Assembly: GCF_001598055.1 (NCBI RefSeq)
Contig: NZ_CP014844.1
Coordinates: 3,251,642 to 3,315,641 of the forward strand
DNA length: 64,000 nucleotides
Source: Cupriavidus nantongensis
GTDB taxonomy: Bacteria > Pseudomonadota > Gammaproteobacteria > Burkholderiales > Burkholderiaceae
Reading direction: 5' to 3'
The first letter of the stretch is position 1; each line of letters begins with the position of its first letter. Below, piece after piece: positions 36,622-45,088 of this stretch. The notes under the pieces are model-generated. The model worked only from the letters and a program-made list of their open reading frames with translations. It made no database searches and was not told the origin of the DNA. The translations under genes were made by a program, and so were the position numbers.

Positions 36622-38094
36622 ATGAACGCCAGAACCGACGCGCCGCAGACGGCGCCTGCCTCCGCTCCCGCTGCACCGACGGCCCCGGCCGCGCCGGCGC
36701 AGGCGGAGCCCCCCGCCGCGGCCGAGCTCCCCGCCCCCGCCCCGACCTCCCCCGTGCCGGTCACGGCCGATCCCGATCGCAGCGGTCCCGACCACCAGCA
36801 GTTCGTCGACTGGCTGCGCATGGTGGCGCCGTATATCCATGCCTTCCGCGGCAAGACCTTCGTGATCGCCTTCGCCGGCGAGCTGGTCAAGGCGGGCGTG
36901 CTGAACGCGCTGGTCAACGATGTCGCGCTGCTGCACGCGATGGGCATGCAGATCGTGCTGGTGCACGGCTCGCGTCCGCAGGTGGAAGAGCAGCTGGCGC
37001 TGCGCCATGTCGAGTCGCAGTTCGTCGACGGCGTGCGCGTCACCGACAACGCCGCGCTCGAATGCGCCAAGGAAGCCGCCGGCGAACTGCGCCTGGACAT
37101 CGAGGCCGCGTTCAGCCAGGGCCTGCCCAACACGCCGATGGCCGGCGCCCAGCTGTCGGTGATCTCCGGCAACTTCGTCACCGCGCGCCCGGTCGGCATC
37201 GTCCACGGTACCGACTACCAGCACACCGGGCTGGTGCGCAAGATCGACGCCGAATCGGTGCGCATGTCGCTGTCGCACGGCAAGGTGGTGCTGCTGTCGC
37301 CGCTGGGCTTCTCGCCCACCGGCCAGGCCTTCAACCTGTCGATGGAAGACGTGGCCAGCGCCACCGCCACCGCGCTCAAGGCCGACAAGCTGATCTTCAT
37401 TACCGAGGTGCCGGGCGTGCCCGACCCGGTCGGCAAGATGATGCAGGAAATGTCGCTGCGCACCGCGGTGGAACGGCTGCAGAACAACCACCTGCCGCCC
37501 GACGTCGCCAATTACCTGCAGCACCTGGTCAAGGCGCTCAAGGGCGGCGTGCCGCGCGCGCACCTGATCCCCTACTCGCTCGACGGCGCAGTGCTGCTGG
37601 AACTGTTCCTGCACGACGGCGTCGGCACCATGCTGTCCGACACCGACCTGGAAAGCCTGCGCGAGGCCACGCTCGACGACGTCGGCGGCATCGTGCAGCT
37701 GATCGCACCGCTGGAGCAGGACGGCACGCTGGTGCCGCGCGGGCGCCACCTGATCGAGCGCGATATCGCCAATTTCTCGGTGATCGAGCACGACGGCGTG
37801 CTGTTCGGCTGTGCCGCGCTGTACGACTATCCGCGCGAGAACATGGGCGAGATGGCGTGCCTGACGGTATCGCCCGAGGCCCAGGGCACCGGCGACGGCG
37901 AGCGCCTGCTCAAGCGCATCGAGCGTCGCGCGCGCGCGCTCGGGCTGGAGCGGCTGTTCGTGCTCACCACCCGCACCGAGCACTGGTTCCTCAAGCGCGG
38001 CTTCGTCCACGCCACGGTCGACGACCTGCCCGAAGACAAGCGCAAGCTCTACAACTGGCAGCGCAAGTCGATGGTGCTGATGAAAAAGCTGTGA
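36622..38094 (+). CDS. argA: Amino-acid N-acetyltransferase (N-acetylglutamate synthase)
   Basis: First enzyme of arginine biosynthesis, making N-acetylglutamate from acetyl-CoA and glutamate. The 490 residues start with about 50 Ala/Pro-rich residues, then a kinase-like domain (about 55-300) with FVIAFAGELVKAG and VLVHGSRPQVEEQL, normally the arginine-feedback domain. The C-terminal GNAT domain (about 340-490) has LTVSPEAQGTGDGERLL for acetyl-CoA binding and FVLTTRTEHWFLKRGF. E. coli ArgA is 443 residues; the difference is mainly the N-terminal extension. The start at 36622 fits the promoter spacing. Confidence 0.94.
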   Translation: MNARTDAPQTAPASAPAAPTAPAAPAQAEPPAAAELPAPAPTSPVPVTADPDRSGPDHQQFVDWLRMVAPYIHAFRGKTFVIAFAGELVKAGVLNALVNDVALLHAMGMQIVLVHGSRPQVEEQLALRHVESQFVDGVRVTDNAALECAKEAAGELRLDIEAAFSQGLPNTPMAGAQLSVISGNFVTARPVGIVHGTDYQHTGLVRKIDAESVRMSLSHGKVVLLSPLGFSPTGQAFNLSMEDVASATATALKADKLIFITEVPGVPDPVGKMMQEMSLRTAVERLQNNHLPPDVANYLQHLVKALKGGVPRAHLIPYSLDGAVLLELFLHDGVGTMLSDTDLESLREATLDDVGGIVQLIAPLEQDGTLVPRGRHLIERDIANFSVIEHDGVLFGCAALYDYPRENMGEMACLTVSPEAQGTGDGERLLKRIERRARALGLERLFVLTTRTEHWFLKRGFVHATVDDLPEDKRKLYNWQRKSMVLMKKL

Positions 38095-38143
38095 CGGCGT
38101 AGGGGCAATCGCCGCCGCGCCGCGGCCCGCCGCCCCGCTTGGC

Positions 38144-38149
38144 TACAAT
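38144..38149 (+). promoter_or_regulatory. -10 element of yggX
   Basis: TACAAT within GGCTACAATAG, 43 bases before the ATG at 38193. Here a Shine-Dalgarno AAGGAG is present, so this mRNA has an ordinary leader. Confidence 0.5.
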
Positions 38150-38192
38150 AGCGCCAGCGCCGAAGCTCTCACGAACATACCAAGGAGTCCCC

Positions 38193-38465
38193 ATGGCCCG
38201 CACGGTCCATTGCATCAAGCTGAACAAGGAAGCCGAAGGTCTCGACTTCCCGCCGCTGCCCGGCGAACTGGGCAAGAAGATCTGGCAGAACGTGTCCAAG
38301 GAAGCCTGGGCCGGCTGGCTCAAGCACCAGACCATGCTGATCAACGAAAACCGCCTGAACATGGCCGATGCGCGTGCGCGCCAGTACCTGCTCAAGCAGA
38401 CCGAAAAGTACTTCTTCGGCGAAGGCGCCGACCAGGCCCAGGGCTACGTGCCGCCGCAGTCCTGA
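38193..38465 (+). CDS. yggX: Probable Fe(2+)-trafficking protein YggX
   Basis: A 90-residue protein starting [25 protein letters not shown] with [19 protein letters not shown] and a C-terminal [10 protein letters not shown]. It belongs to the YggX family, which protects iron-sulfur clusters and modulates the labile iron pool. It has the conserved single cysteine at residue 7. The start at 38193 follows AAGGAG by five bases. The transcript ends at a strong terminator. Confidence 0.95.
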   Translation: MARTVHCIKLNKEAEGLDFPPLPGELGKKIWQNVSKEAWAGWLKHQTMLINENRLNMADARARQYLLKQTEKYFFGEGADQAQGYVPPQS

Positions 38466-38485
38466 TCCGGATCTTGGGATCATGA

Positions 38486-38514
38486 AAAATGGGGTGCCCG
38501 AGGCACCCCATTTT
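38486..38514. terminator. Bidirectional terminator between yggX and rpiA
   Basis: A 13-bp perfect stem (38486-38498 with 38502-38514) with a CGA loop, A-rich on the left and T-rich on the right. It can end both the yggX transcript and the convergent rpiA transcript. Confidence 0.9.
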
Positions 38515-38548
38515 GCTTGGTGGCGCGCGCGGGCGCCGGGCCGTGCGT

Positions 38549-39235
38549 TCAGTAGTCCGTGCGCTGCACGCCTTCGCCGGTGCCGAGCAGCAGCACGTCG
38601 GCGCCGCGCAGCGCGAACAGGCCCACCGTGACCACGCCGGGCACCTGGTTGACGGTCTGCTCCAGGCCGCGCGGATCGTCGATCTTCAGGCCGGACACGT
38701 CGAGGATCACATTGCCGTTGTCGGTCTTGTAGATGCCGCCCTCCTTGGTCATGCGCAGGCGCGGCTGGCCGCCCAGCGCCTGCAGCTTGCGCGCCACCGC
38801 GGCACGTGCCATCGGCACCACCTCGACCGGCAGCGGGAAGGTGCCCATGGTCTGGACCAGCTTGCTGCCGTCGGCGATGCAGACAAAGCGCCTGGCCACC
38901 GAGGCGACGATCTTCTCGCGCGTCAGCGCCCCGCCGCCGCCCTTGACCATGGCGCCGCTGGCATCGATCTCGTCGGCGCCGTCGACATACACCGGGATCT
39001 CGTCGACCTCGTTCAGGTCCAGCACCTTGAAGCCGTGCTGCTGCAGGCGCCGCGTCGAAGCCTCGGAGCTCGACACCGCACCCGCGAAGCGCTCCTTGAA
39101 CGCCGCCACGGCGTCGATGAAGAGGTTGGCGGTGGAGCCGGTGCCCACGCCGAGCACGGCTCCTTCGGGCACTTCCTGCTTCACGTAGTCGGCGGCGGCT
39201 TGCGCGACCAGCGCCTTGAGTTCATCCTGAGTCAT
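38549..39235 (-). CDS. rpiA: Ribose-5-phosphate isomerase A
   Basis: Interconverts ribose-5-phosphate and ribulose-5-phosphate in the pentose phosphate pathway. The 228 residues contain [12 protein letters not shown] at about 28-39 (phosphate-binding), [18 protein letters not shown] with the catalytic acid near 84-91, and [13 protein letters not shown]. Normal length. It is divergent from tal, another pentose phosphate gene, and a minus-strand TACACT at 39275-39270 may be its -10. Start at 39235 chosen as the first ATG before [10 protein letters not shown]. Confidence 0.96.
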   Translation of the reverse strand: MTQDELKALVAQAAADYVKQEVPEGAVLGVGTGSTANLFIDAVAAFKERFAGAVSSSEASTRRLQQHGFKVLDLNEVDEIPVYVDGADEIDASGAMVKGGGGALTREKIVASVARRFVCIADGSKLVQTMGTFPLPVEVVPMARAAVARKLQALGGQPRLRMTKEGGIYKTDNGNVILDVSGLKIDDPRGLEQTVNQVPGVVTVGLFALRGADVLLLGTGEGVQRTDY

Positions 39236-39320
39236 GACAACAGCCAGATTGCGTTGGGGGAAAAGGCGTAGTGTAGCGGATTGCCGCGGCGCGACGCGCG
39301 AGTGGCGGCGATCGCGCAGG

Positions 39321-39326
39321 TACAAT
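39321..39326 (+). promoter_or_regulatory. -10 element of tal
   Basis: TACAAT at 39321 followed by TGG, 80 bases before the tal ATG. It lies back to back with a TACACT (minus strand, 39270-39275) for rpiA, so the two pentose phosphate genes are divergently transcribed from a short region. Confidence 0.45.
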
Positions 39327-39406
39327 GGACCGCACCGGTGCCGCACGCGCCCCTTACAGCCCGCGCACGCTTTTTTTCAGACGCTCAAGCAGACGACCTA
39401 GCGACC

Positions 39407-40366
39407 ATGAACCAGCTCGAACAACTCAGGCAGTTCACCACGGTGGTGGCCGATACCGGCGACTTCCAGCTGATGAAGCAGTACACGCCGCAGGACGCGA
39501 CCACCAACCCGTCGCTGATCCTGAAGGCGGTGCAGAAACCCGAATACCGCCACCTGCTGGAGCGCGCGGTGCAGGACCACCACGGCAACGGCGGCGTCGA
39601 TGCGGTCATGGACGAAGTGCTGATCGCGTTCGGCTGCGAGATCCTGGCGATCGTGCCGGGCCGCGTTTCGACCGAGGTCGATGCGCGCCTGTCGTTCGAC
39701 ACCACCGCCACGGTCAACAAGGCGCGCCACCTGATCCAGCTGTACGAGCAGCGCGGCATCGCGCGCGAGCGCGTGCTGATCAAGATCGCCTCGACCTGGG
39801 AAGGCATCCGCGCCGCCGAGATCCTGCAGCGCGACGGCATCCGCTGCAACATGACGCTGCTGTTCTCGCTGGTGCAGGCGGTCGCCTGCGCCGAAGCTGG
39901 CGCGCAGCTGATCTCGCCGTTCGTCGGCCGCATCTTCGACTGGTACAAGAAGCAGGCCGGCGAGCAATGGGACGCGGCCGCCAACGGCGGCGATAACGAT
40001 CCGGGCGTGCGCTCGGTGCGCCAGATCTACGACTACTACAAGAAATTCGGCTATGCCACCGAGGTGATGGGCGCCAGCTTCCGCAGCACCGCGCAGATCC
40101 TGTCGCTGGCCGGCTGCGACCTGCTGACCATCAGCCCCGAGCTGCTCGAGCAGCTCGCCGGCGGCGAGGGCCAGGTGGCGCACAAGCTGTCGGTGGACCA
40201 GGCCCAGGCGGCCAATATCGCCCGCATCACCGCGGACGAGCCGTCGTTCCGCTGGCAGCTCAACGAAGACGCGATGGCGACGGAAAAGCTGGCCGAAGGC
40301 ATCCGCCTGTTCGCGGCGGATGCGGTCAAGCTCGAGAGGCTGATCGCCGGGCTGGCGCAGCAATAA
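39407..40366 (+). CDS. tal: Transaldolase
   Basis: Transfers a dihydroxyacetone unit between sugar phosphates in the non-oxidative pentose phosphate pathway. The 319-residue protein has the type of E. coli Tal[29 protein letters not shown] near the N-terminus, the Schiff-base lysine in [17 protein letters not shown] near 128, and [17 protein letters not shown]. It has normal length. The start at 39407 precedes [10 protein letters not shown]. The 3' flank has only a weak GC hairpin before the convergent deacylase gene. Confidence 0.96.
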   Translation: MNQLEQLRQFTTVVADTGDFQLMKQYTPQDATTNPSLILKAVQKPEYRHLLERAVQDHHGNGGVDAVMDEVLIAFGCEILAIVPGRVSTEVDARLSFDTTATVNKARHLIQLYEQRGIARERVLIKIASTWEGIRAAEILQRDGIRCNMTLLFSLVQAVACAEAGAQLISPFVGRIFDWYKKQAGEQWDAAANGGDNDPGVRSVRQIYDYYKKFGYATEVMGASFRSTAQILSLAGCDLLTISPELLEQLAGGEGQVAHKLSVDQAQAANIARITADEPSFRWQLNEDAMATEKLAEGIRLFAADAVKLERLIAGLAQQ

Positions 40367-40399
40367 GCACTGCGGCGCGCCAGCGCGCTTCTCCTCGCT

Positions 40400-41167
40400 T
40401 CAGCCGGCCGATGGCGCCGGCTGCGGCCACAGCCGCGGCAGGCAGGCGCCGGCCGCTGCCGACAGCACGATGTCCGCGGTCTGGTCCAGCGCCGACGGCT
40501 GCGGATTGACCACGATCACCGGCGCGCCATGATCGCGCGCCACGCCCGGCAGCCCCGCCGCCGGGTACACCAGCCCTGAGGTGCCGACCACCAGGCACAG
40601 GTCGCAGTTCTGCGCCGCATGCTCGGCGCGGTAGCGCGCCACGCGCGGCAGGTCTTCGCCGAACCACACCACGCCCGGCCGCATCAGCGCGCCGCACAGG
40701 TTGCAGCGCGGCGGCATGCCGGGCAGCGCGGTGGCCTCGCTGCAGCGGCCGCAGCCATCCAGCCACTTGTTGGCGAACAGGTTGCCGTGCAGCTCGATCA
40801 CGCCTGTGCTGCCGGCGCGCTGATGCAGGCCGTCGACGTTCTGCGTCACCAGCGTAACGGGTTTCTGCGCGGCCAGCGCCACCAGCGCATGGTGCGCCGG
40901 GTTGGGATGTACCGCCGCCACCAGTTCGCGCCGGTGCTGGTACCACTGCCACACCAGCGCCGGCTGGCGGCGGTAGGCCGCTTCGCTGGCCAGGTCTTCC
41001 GGATCGAACTGTTCCCACAGCCCGGTCATGGCGTCGCGGAAGGTCGGCACGCCGGACTCGGCGGAAATGCCGGCGCCGGTCAGCACGAAGATATTGCTGG
41101 CGCCGTCGATCAGCCGACGCGCTTCCGCGAGCCCCGGCAGTGCCGGCAGACTGGAATCGTCGGCCAT
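40400..41167 (-). CDS. Sirtuin, NAD-dependent protein deacylase (class III-like)
   Basis: A 255-residue sirtuin. It shows GAGISAESGVPTFRD at 31-45 for NAD binding, TQNVDGLHQRAGS near 103-115, the catalytic histidine in IELHGN, and two zinc-binding cysteine pairs (CGRC and CNLC). The segment WQWYQHRREL carries Tyr76 and Arg79 spaced as in human SIRT5 (Tyr102/Arg105), which bind succinyl or malonyl groups. I therefore predict desuccinylase/deacetylase activity like CobB, though substrates are unknown. It lies four bases after rlmB. Confidence 0.9.
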   Translation of the reverse strand: MADDSSLPALPGLAEARRLIDGASNIFVLTGAGISAESGVPTFRDAMTGLWEQFDPEDLASEAAYRRQPALVWQWYQHRRELVAAVHPNPAHHALVALAAQKPVTLVTQNVDGLHQRAGSTGVIELHGNLFANKWLDGCGRCSEATALPGMPPRCNLCGALMRPGVVWFGEDLPRVARYRAEHAAQNCDLCLVVGTSGLVYPAAGLPGVARDHGAPVIVVNPQPSALDQTADIVLSAAAGACLPRLWPQPAPSAG

Positions 41168-41171
41168 GGCC

Positions 41172-41915
41172 TCAGCGCGGCAGGCGCCGCTGGCGCACGG
41201 CCTCGTACAGGCACACGCCGCTGGCCACCGACACGTTCAGGCTTTCCACGCCGCCCGCCATCGGGATGCCGACCAGCTCGTCGCAGGTCTCGCGCGTCAG
41301 GCGGCGCATGCCCTCGCCTTCGGCGCCCATCACGATCGCGGTCGGCCCCTTGAAATCGATGTCGTACAGCGACTTCTCGGTGCCGTCGGCGGTGCCGATC
41401 ACCCAGATGCCGCGCTCCTGCAGTTCGCGCAGGGTGCGGGCCAGGTTGGTCACGGTGATATAGGGCACGGTCTCGGCCGCGCCGCTGGCGACCTTGGCCA
41501 CGGTGGCGTTCAGGCCGACGCTGCGGTCCTTGGGCGCGATCACGGCGTGCGCGCCGGCACCGTCGGCGACGCGCAGGCAGGCGCCCAGGTTGTGCGGGTC
41601 GGTGACGCCGTCCAGCACCAGCAGCAGCGGCGTGCCTTCGATGCCGTCGAGCAGCTCGTCCAGGTTCAGCGCCAGCGCCACGTCCTCGGCACGCGCCACC
41701 ACGCCCTGGTGGCGGTCGGTGCCGGCCATGCCGCGCAGGCGCTCGGCATCGACCGGATGCAGGCGCACGCCCAGGCTTTCGGCCAGGCGCACGAAGTCCT
41801 GCATGCGCCGGTCGCGGCGGGCGGATTCGATGTAGATATCGGACACGCCCTTGGGATCTTGCCGCAGGCGCGCGGTCACGGCGTGAAAGCCGATCAGGAG
41901 TTTTTGTTTAGCCAT
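41172..41915 (-). CDS. rlmB: 23S rRNA (guanosine-2'-O-)-methyltransferase RlmB
   Basis: A SpoU-family ribose methyltransferase that modifies G2251 in the ribosomal peptidyl-transferase region. The 247 residues have an N-terminal substrate-binding domain starting [17 protein letters not shown], then SPOUT motifs: [40 protein letters not shown] and [14 protein letters not shown] near the C-terminus. The start at 41915 is supported by a TACAAT -10 eight bases upstream, suggesting a leaderless mRNA rather than a Shine-Dalgarno start. Confidence 0.95.
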   Translation of the reverse strand: MAKQKLLIGFHAVTARLRQDPKGVSDIYIESARRDRRMQDFVRLAESLGVRLHPVDAERLRGMAGTDRHQGVVARAEDVALALNLDELLDGIEGTPLLLVLDGVTDPHNLGACLRVADGAGAHAVIAPKDRSVGLNATVAKVASGAAETVPYITVTNLARTLRELQERGIWVIGTADGTEKSLYDIDFKGPTAIVMGAEGEGMRRLTRETCDELVGIPMAGGVESLNVSVASGVCLYEAVRQRRLPR

Positions 41916-41922
41916 GGGCGCG

Positions 41923-41928
41923 ATTGTA
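41923..41928 (-). promoter_or_regulatory. -10 element of rlmB (leaderless arrangement)
   Basis: TACAAT on the minus strand, seven bases before the rlmB ATG. No Shine-Dalgarno sequence or -35 is evident. It follows a 10-bp stem hairpin (41941-41950 with 41955-41964) in the rnr-rlmB spacer. Confidence 0.55.
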
Positions 41929-41993
41929 CCCGCCCGGCCGCCGTCCCCGCGCGGGCGGGGACGGCAACCTGACGGCAATCCGGCGCCGCTGCG

Positions 41994-44588
41994 CTAGTGC
42001 TTGCGCGGCGTGCGCTTGGCGGCGGTCTTGCCCGCGGTCTTGGCCGGGCGCGCCTTGGAGGCCGGCTTGCGCGGCTTTTCCAGGTGCGCGGGCTTGGGCT
42101 TGGCGGCGCGCTTGCCCGGCTTGCCGGTCTTCAGATGCGGCTTGAGCGGCGTGATCACCGCCTCGAACACCGGTTGCTCTTCGATCACCCGGTCCAGGGT
42201 TTCGTCGAACGACTCTTCGGGCTTGGACGAGCCGCCCAGCAGCGCCGCCAGCTGGCGGCCCTTCTTGCGCGCCGGCACCGCGTGAGCGGCCGGCACGCGC
42301 GGCTGGGTCTCCGCCCCGGTAACACGCGCGCGCAGCGTTTTCGCCGACGGCTCCTGCACCAGGCGGAAATCGATCTTGCGCGCATCCAGGTCAACGCGCG
42401 ACACCTGCACGCGCACGCGGTCGGTAAGCCGGTAGCGGATGCCGGTGCGCTCGCCGCGCAGCTCGTTGCGGGCCTCGTCGTACTGGAAGTAGTCGCTGCC
42501 CAGCTCGGTCACGTGGACCAGGCCCTCCACGTACAGCTCGTCGAGCTGCACGAAGATGCCGAACGAGGTCACGGCGCTGACGGTGCCGGCATAGTCGCTG
42601 CCCAGCTTGTCGCGCATGAAGTAGCACTTGAGCCAGGCCTCGACATCGCGCGAGGCCTCGTCGGCGCGGCGCTCGTTGGCCGAGCAGTGCAGGCCCAGCT
42701 CGTCCCAGATGGCCTCGTTGCGGCGCGCGCGCGCCGCGGCCAGTTCGGCCTTCTGTTCGGCGTCCTTGGCCTGCAGCCTGCGCGCCTTCGGCGAGATCGC
42801 GGTATTCAGCTCGGTGCCGTGGGCAAAGGCCGGCTGGTACTTGGTGTGCGCCAGCACCGCCTTGATCGCGCGGTGCACCAGCAGGTCGGGATAGCGGCGG
42901 ATCGGGCTGGTGAAGTGCGCGTAGGCCTCGTACGCCAGGCCGAAGTGGCCGATATTGTCGGGGCTGTACACCGCCTGCTGCATCGAGCGCAGCAGCATGG
43001 TCTGCAGCATCGGCGCATCCGGGCGGGACTTGATCTTGTCCATCACCTCGGCGTAGTCAGATGCCTGCGGCTTGTCGCCGCCGCCCAGCGACAGGCCGGC
43101 GGTACGCAGGAAATCGCGCAGGTTCTTCAGCTTCTCGTCGCTGGGGCCGGCATGGATGCGGTACAGCGCCGGATGCTTGAAGCGCTCGAGGAAATCGGCC
43201 GCGCACACGTTGGCGGTCAGCATGCATTCCTCGATCAGGCGGTGCGCATCGTTGCGCGTGCGCGGCAGGATCTGCTCGATCTTGCCCTGCGCATTGCAGA
43301 CGATATAGGTCTCGGTGGTGTCGAAGTCGATCGCGCCGCGCGCGCGCCGCGCCTTGAGCAGGACCTGGAACAGTTCGTACAGGTTCTGCAGGTGCGGCAC
43401 CAGCTCGGCGCGCTTGTGCGCCTCGGGGCCCTTGGTGTTGGACAGCACCGCCCAGACCTCGTTGTAGGTCAGCCGCGCCGTCGAGTGCATCACCGCCGGA
43501 TAGAACTGGTAGCCCTTGAGCTCGCCCTTGGCGGTGATCACGGCATCGCACACCATGCACAGCCGGTCGACGTGCGGATTGAGCGAGCACAGCCCGTTCG
43601 ACAGCTTCTCCGGCAGCATCGGGATCACGCGCCGCGGGAAATACACCGAGGTGGCGCGGTCGAGCGCGTCGGCATCGAGCGGCGTGCCCGGACGCACGTA
43701 GTGCGACACGTCGGCGATCGCCACGATCAGGCGCCAGCCCTTGGCGCGGCCGATCTTGACCGGCTCGCAATAGACCGCGTCGTCGAAGTCGCGCGCGTCT
43801 TCGCCGTCGATCGTGACCAGCGGGATGTCGCGCAGGTCGATGCGGTGGTCCAGGTCGGCCTGGCGCACCTCGTCGGGCAGCCCCGCGGCTTCCTGGGCGG
43901 CGGCCGGAGAGAACTGGTGCGGCACGCCGTACTTGCGCACCGCGATCTCGATCTCCATGCCGGGATCGTCGATCTCGCCGAGCACTTCCACCACGCGGCC
44001 CACCGGCTGCACATAGCGGTCGGGGAATTCGGTCAGCTCGACGCTGACCACCTGCCCCACGCGCGCCTTGCCCTGCGCCTTGGGCGGGATCAGGATGTCC
44101 TGGCTGATGCGCTTGTCCTCGGGCGCGACCACCAGCACGCCGCCCTCGCTGAGCAGGCGGCCGATGACATAGCGGTTGGCGCGCTCGATGATCTCGACGA
44201 TCTGGCCCTCGGGGCGCCCGCGCCGGTCGTAGCCCACCACGCGCACCTGCGCGCGGTCGTTGTGCATGGCCTTCTGCAGCTCGCGCTCGGGCAGGAAGAT
44301 ATCGTCCTCGCCGTCGTCGCGGATCAGGAAGCCGAAGCCGTCGCGGTGGCCCTGCACCCGGCCGGTGACGAAGTTGGGCTGGTGCGCCAGCTCATAGCGG
44401 CCCTTGCGGTTGAGTTCGATCTGGCCGTCGCGCTCCATCGCGGCCAGGCGCTTCTGGAAGCCGTCATGCTCCTTGCGCGTGACCGCCAGCGCCTTGGCGA
44501 TATCGCCTGCCGACTGGGGGGATCCCGACGTTCTCAGCACGCCCAGGATTTCTTCCCGGCTGGGGATCGGATAGTTATTCTGATTCAA
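41994..44588 (-). CDS. rnr: Ribonuclease R
   Basis: A 3'-5' exoribonuclease that degrades structured RNA and participates in ribosome quality control. Read from a TTG start at 44588 (beginning NQNNYPIPSREEIL), the protein is 864 residues. It has an N-terminal winged-helix domain, cold-shock domains, the RNB catalytic domain (IDGEDARDFDDAVY, with the metal-binding aspartates), an S1 domain and a highly basic Lys/Ala-rich tail of about 45 residues. No in-frame ATG exists near this start; a longer frame would run through the tRNA gene, so it is rejected. A TTG start is inferred. Confidence 0.88.
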   Translation of the reverse strand: MNQNNYPIPSREEILGVLRTSGSPQSAGDIAKALAVTRKEHDGFQKRLAAMERDGQIELNRKGRYELAHQPNFVTGRVQGHRDGFGFLIRDDGEDDIFLPERELQKAMHNDRAQVRVVGYDRRGRPEGQIVEIIERANRYVIGRLLSEGGVLVVAPEDKRISQDILIPPKAQGKARVGQVVSVELTEFPDRYVQPVGRVVEVLGEIDDPGMEIEIAVRKYGVPHQFSPAAAQEAAGLPDEVRQADLDHRIDLRDIPLVTIDGEDARDFDDAVYCEPVKIGRAKGWRLIVAIADVSHYVRPGTPLDADALDRATSVYFPRRVIPMLPEKLSNGLCSLNPHVDRLCMVCDAVITAKGELKGYQFYPAVMHSTARLTYNEVWAVLSNTKGPEAHKRAELVPHLQNLYELFQVLLKARRARGAIDFDTTETYIVCNAQGKIEQILPRTRNDAHRLIEECMLTANVCAADFLERFKHPALYRIHAGPSDEKLKNLRDFLRTAGLSLGGGDKPQASDYAEVMDKIKSRPDAPMLQTMLLRSMQQAVYSPDNIGHFGLAYEAYAHFTSPIRRYPDLLVHRAIKAVLAHTKYQPAFAHGTELNTAISPKARRLQAKDAEQKAELAAARARRNEAIWDELGLHCSANERRADEASRDVEAWLKCYFMRDKLGSDYAGTVSAVTSFGIFVQLDELYVEGLVHVTELGSDYFQYDEARNELRGERTGIRYRLTDRVRVQVSRVDLDARKIDFRLVQEPSAKTLRARVTGAETQPRVPAAHAVPARKKGRQLAALLGGSSKPEESFDETLDRVIEEQPVFEAVITPLKPHLKTGKPGKRAAKPKPAHLEKPRKPASKARPAKTAGKTAAKRTPRKH

Positions 44589-44605
44589 TTTTTTCTGGAA
44601 ACTAT

Positions 44606-44633
44606 TTGACAAAATTCTCGCGCTCTCTATAAT
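44606..44633 (+). promoter_or_regulatory. Consensus sigma-70 promoter of tRNA-Leu
   Basis: TTGACA (44606-44611) and TATAAT (44628-44633) separated by 16 bases, identical to the consensus hexamers. It lies 25 bases before the mature tRNA 5' end and also occupies the region between the rnr start and the tRNA. Confidence 0.93.
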
Positions 44634-44658
44634 GAGCGCTTCGGTTGTTTCGACACCT

Positions 44659-44745
44659 GCCCAGGTGGCGGAATTGGTAGACGCACTAGGTTCAGGTCCT
44701 AGCGGTGGCAACACTGTGGAGGTTCGAGTCCTCTCCTGGGCACCA
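44659..44745 (+). tRNA. tRNA-Leu (anticodon CAG)
   Basis: An 87-base tRNA with acceptor GCCCAGG paired to CCTGGGC, D-loop region containing GGAATTGGTAGACGC, anticodon stem CTAGG/CCTAG around the loop TTCAGGT (anticodon CAG, reads CUG), a long variable arm typical of class II tRNAs, T-loop GGTTCGAGTCC, and an encoded CCA end. It reads CUG, the most common leucine codon in this GC-rich genome. Confidence 0.97.
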
Positions 44746-44754
44746 AGTTACCGG

Positions 44755-44790
44755 AAAACCCGCAGCGCTTTCGAGCCCTGCGGGTTTTTT
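44755..44790 (+). terminator. Rho-independent terminator of tRNA-Leu
   Basis: AAAACCCGCAG at 44755-44765 pairs with CTGCGGG and the T-run at 44778-44790 (TTTTTTG). It lies ten bases after the tRNA CCA end. Confidence 0.9.
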
Positions 44791-45035
44791 GTTTTTGACG
44801 CCTGTTTCGCGCATCTGATCCGGCAACTTGCACTCCTTGCTTGGCGGCACTGCCGCGATGTCATAACTGCGAGCGTACGGGTTTTTGCCCGTCCGTGAAA
44901 CCGCGCACCGTACCCCGCGCGGCAGCCGCACTACAAGGTTACGGCAATGTCGGGGAGTGTAACAGCTTCAGTGGCGATTCCGGCATTCAGGCGGCCACTG
45001 CAAACCATTTCCCCGCGAGCGCTCTCTCCCCACGC

Positions 45036-45065
45036 TTGACGACACCTTCAATGTGTAACTATCAT
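45036..45065 (+). promoter_or_regulatory. Promoter of the Rrf2 regulator gene
   Basis: TTGACG (45036-45041) and TATCAT (45060-45065), spacer 18 bases. The -10 lies inside the 25-bp operator at 45051-45075, so bound regulator would block RNA polymerase. This arrangement is typical of autorepression. Confidence 0.6.
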
Positions 45066-45075
45066 GGTTTCACAT
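45051..45075 (+). promoter_or_regulatory. Predicted Rrf2 operator, copy 1
   Basis: A 25-bp imperfect palindrome ATGTGTAAC-N7-GTTTCACAT; the half-sites are inverted (ATGTGTAAC against ATGTGAAAC). It overlaps the -10 of the regulator gene and ends 13 bases before its ATG. A near-identical copy lies before the next gene. Confidence 0.75.
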
Positions 45076-45088
45076 TGCACCCGACACC

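Larger units (their letters stand above)
44746..45088. other. Region between tRNA-Leu and the Rrf2 gene
   Basis: This 343-base stretch contains the tRNA terminator (44755-44790), then about 245 bases with no credible gene, and finally the promoter and operator of the Rrf2 gene (45036-45075). I see no other repeats or RNA genes in it. Confidence 0.6.

Noticed and set aside
44589..44714. An extended N-terminus for rnr running through the tRNA-Leu gene
   Set aside because: It would read antisense through a functional tRNA with its own consensus promoter, and the extra residues lack similarity to RNase R N-termini. TTG at 44588 is the more likely start.
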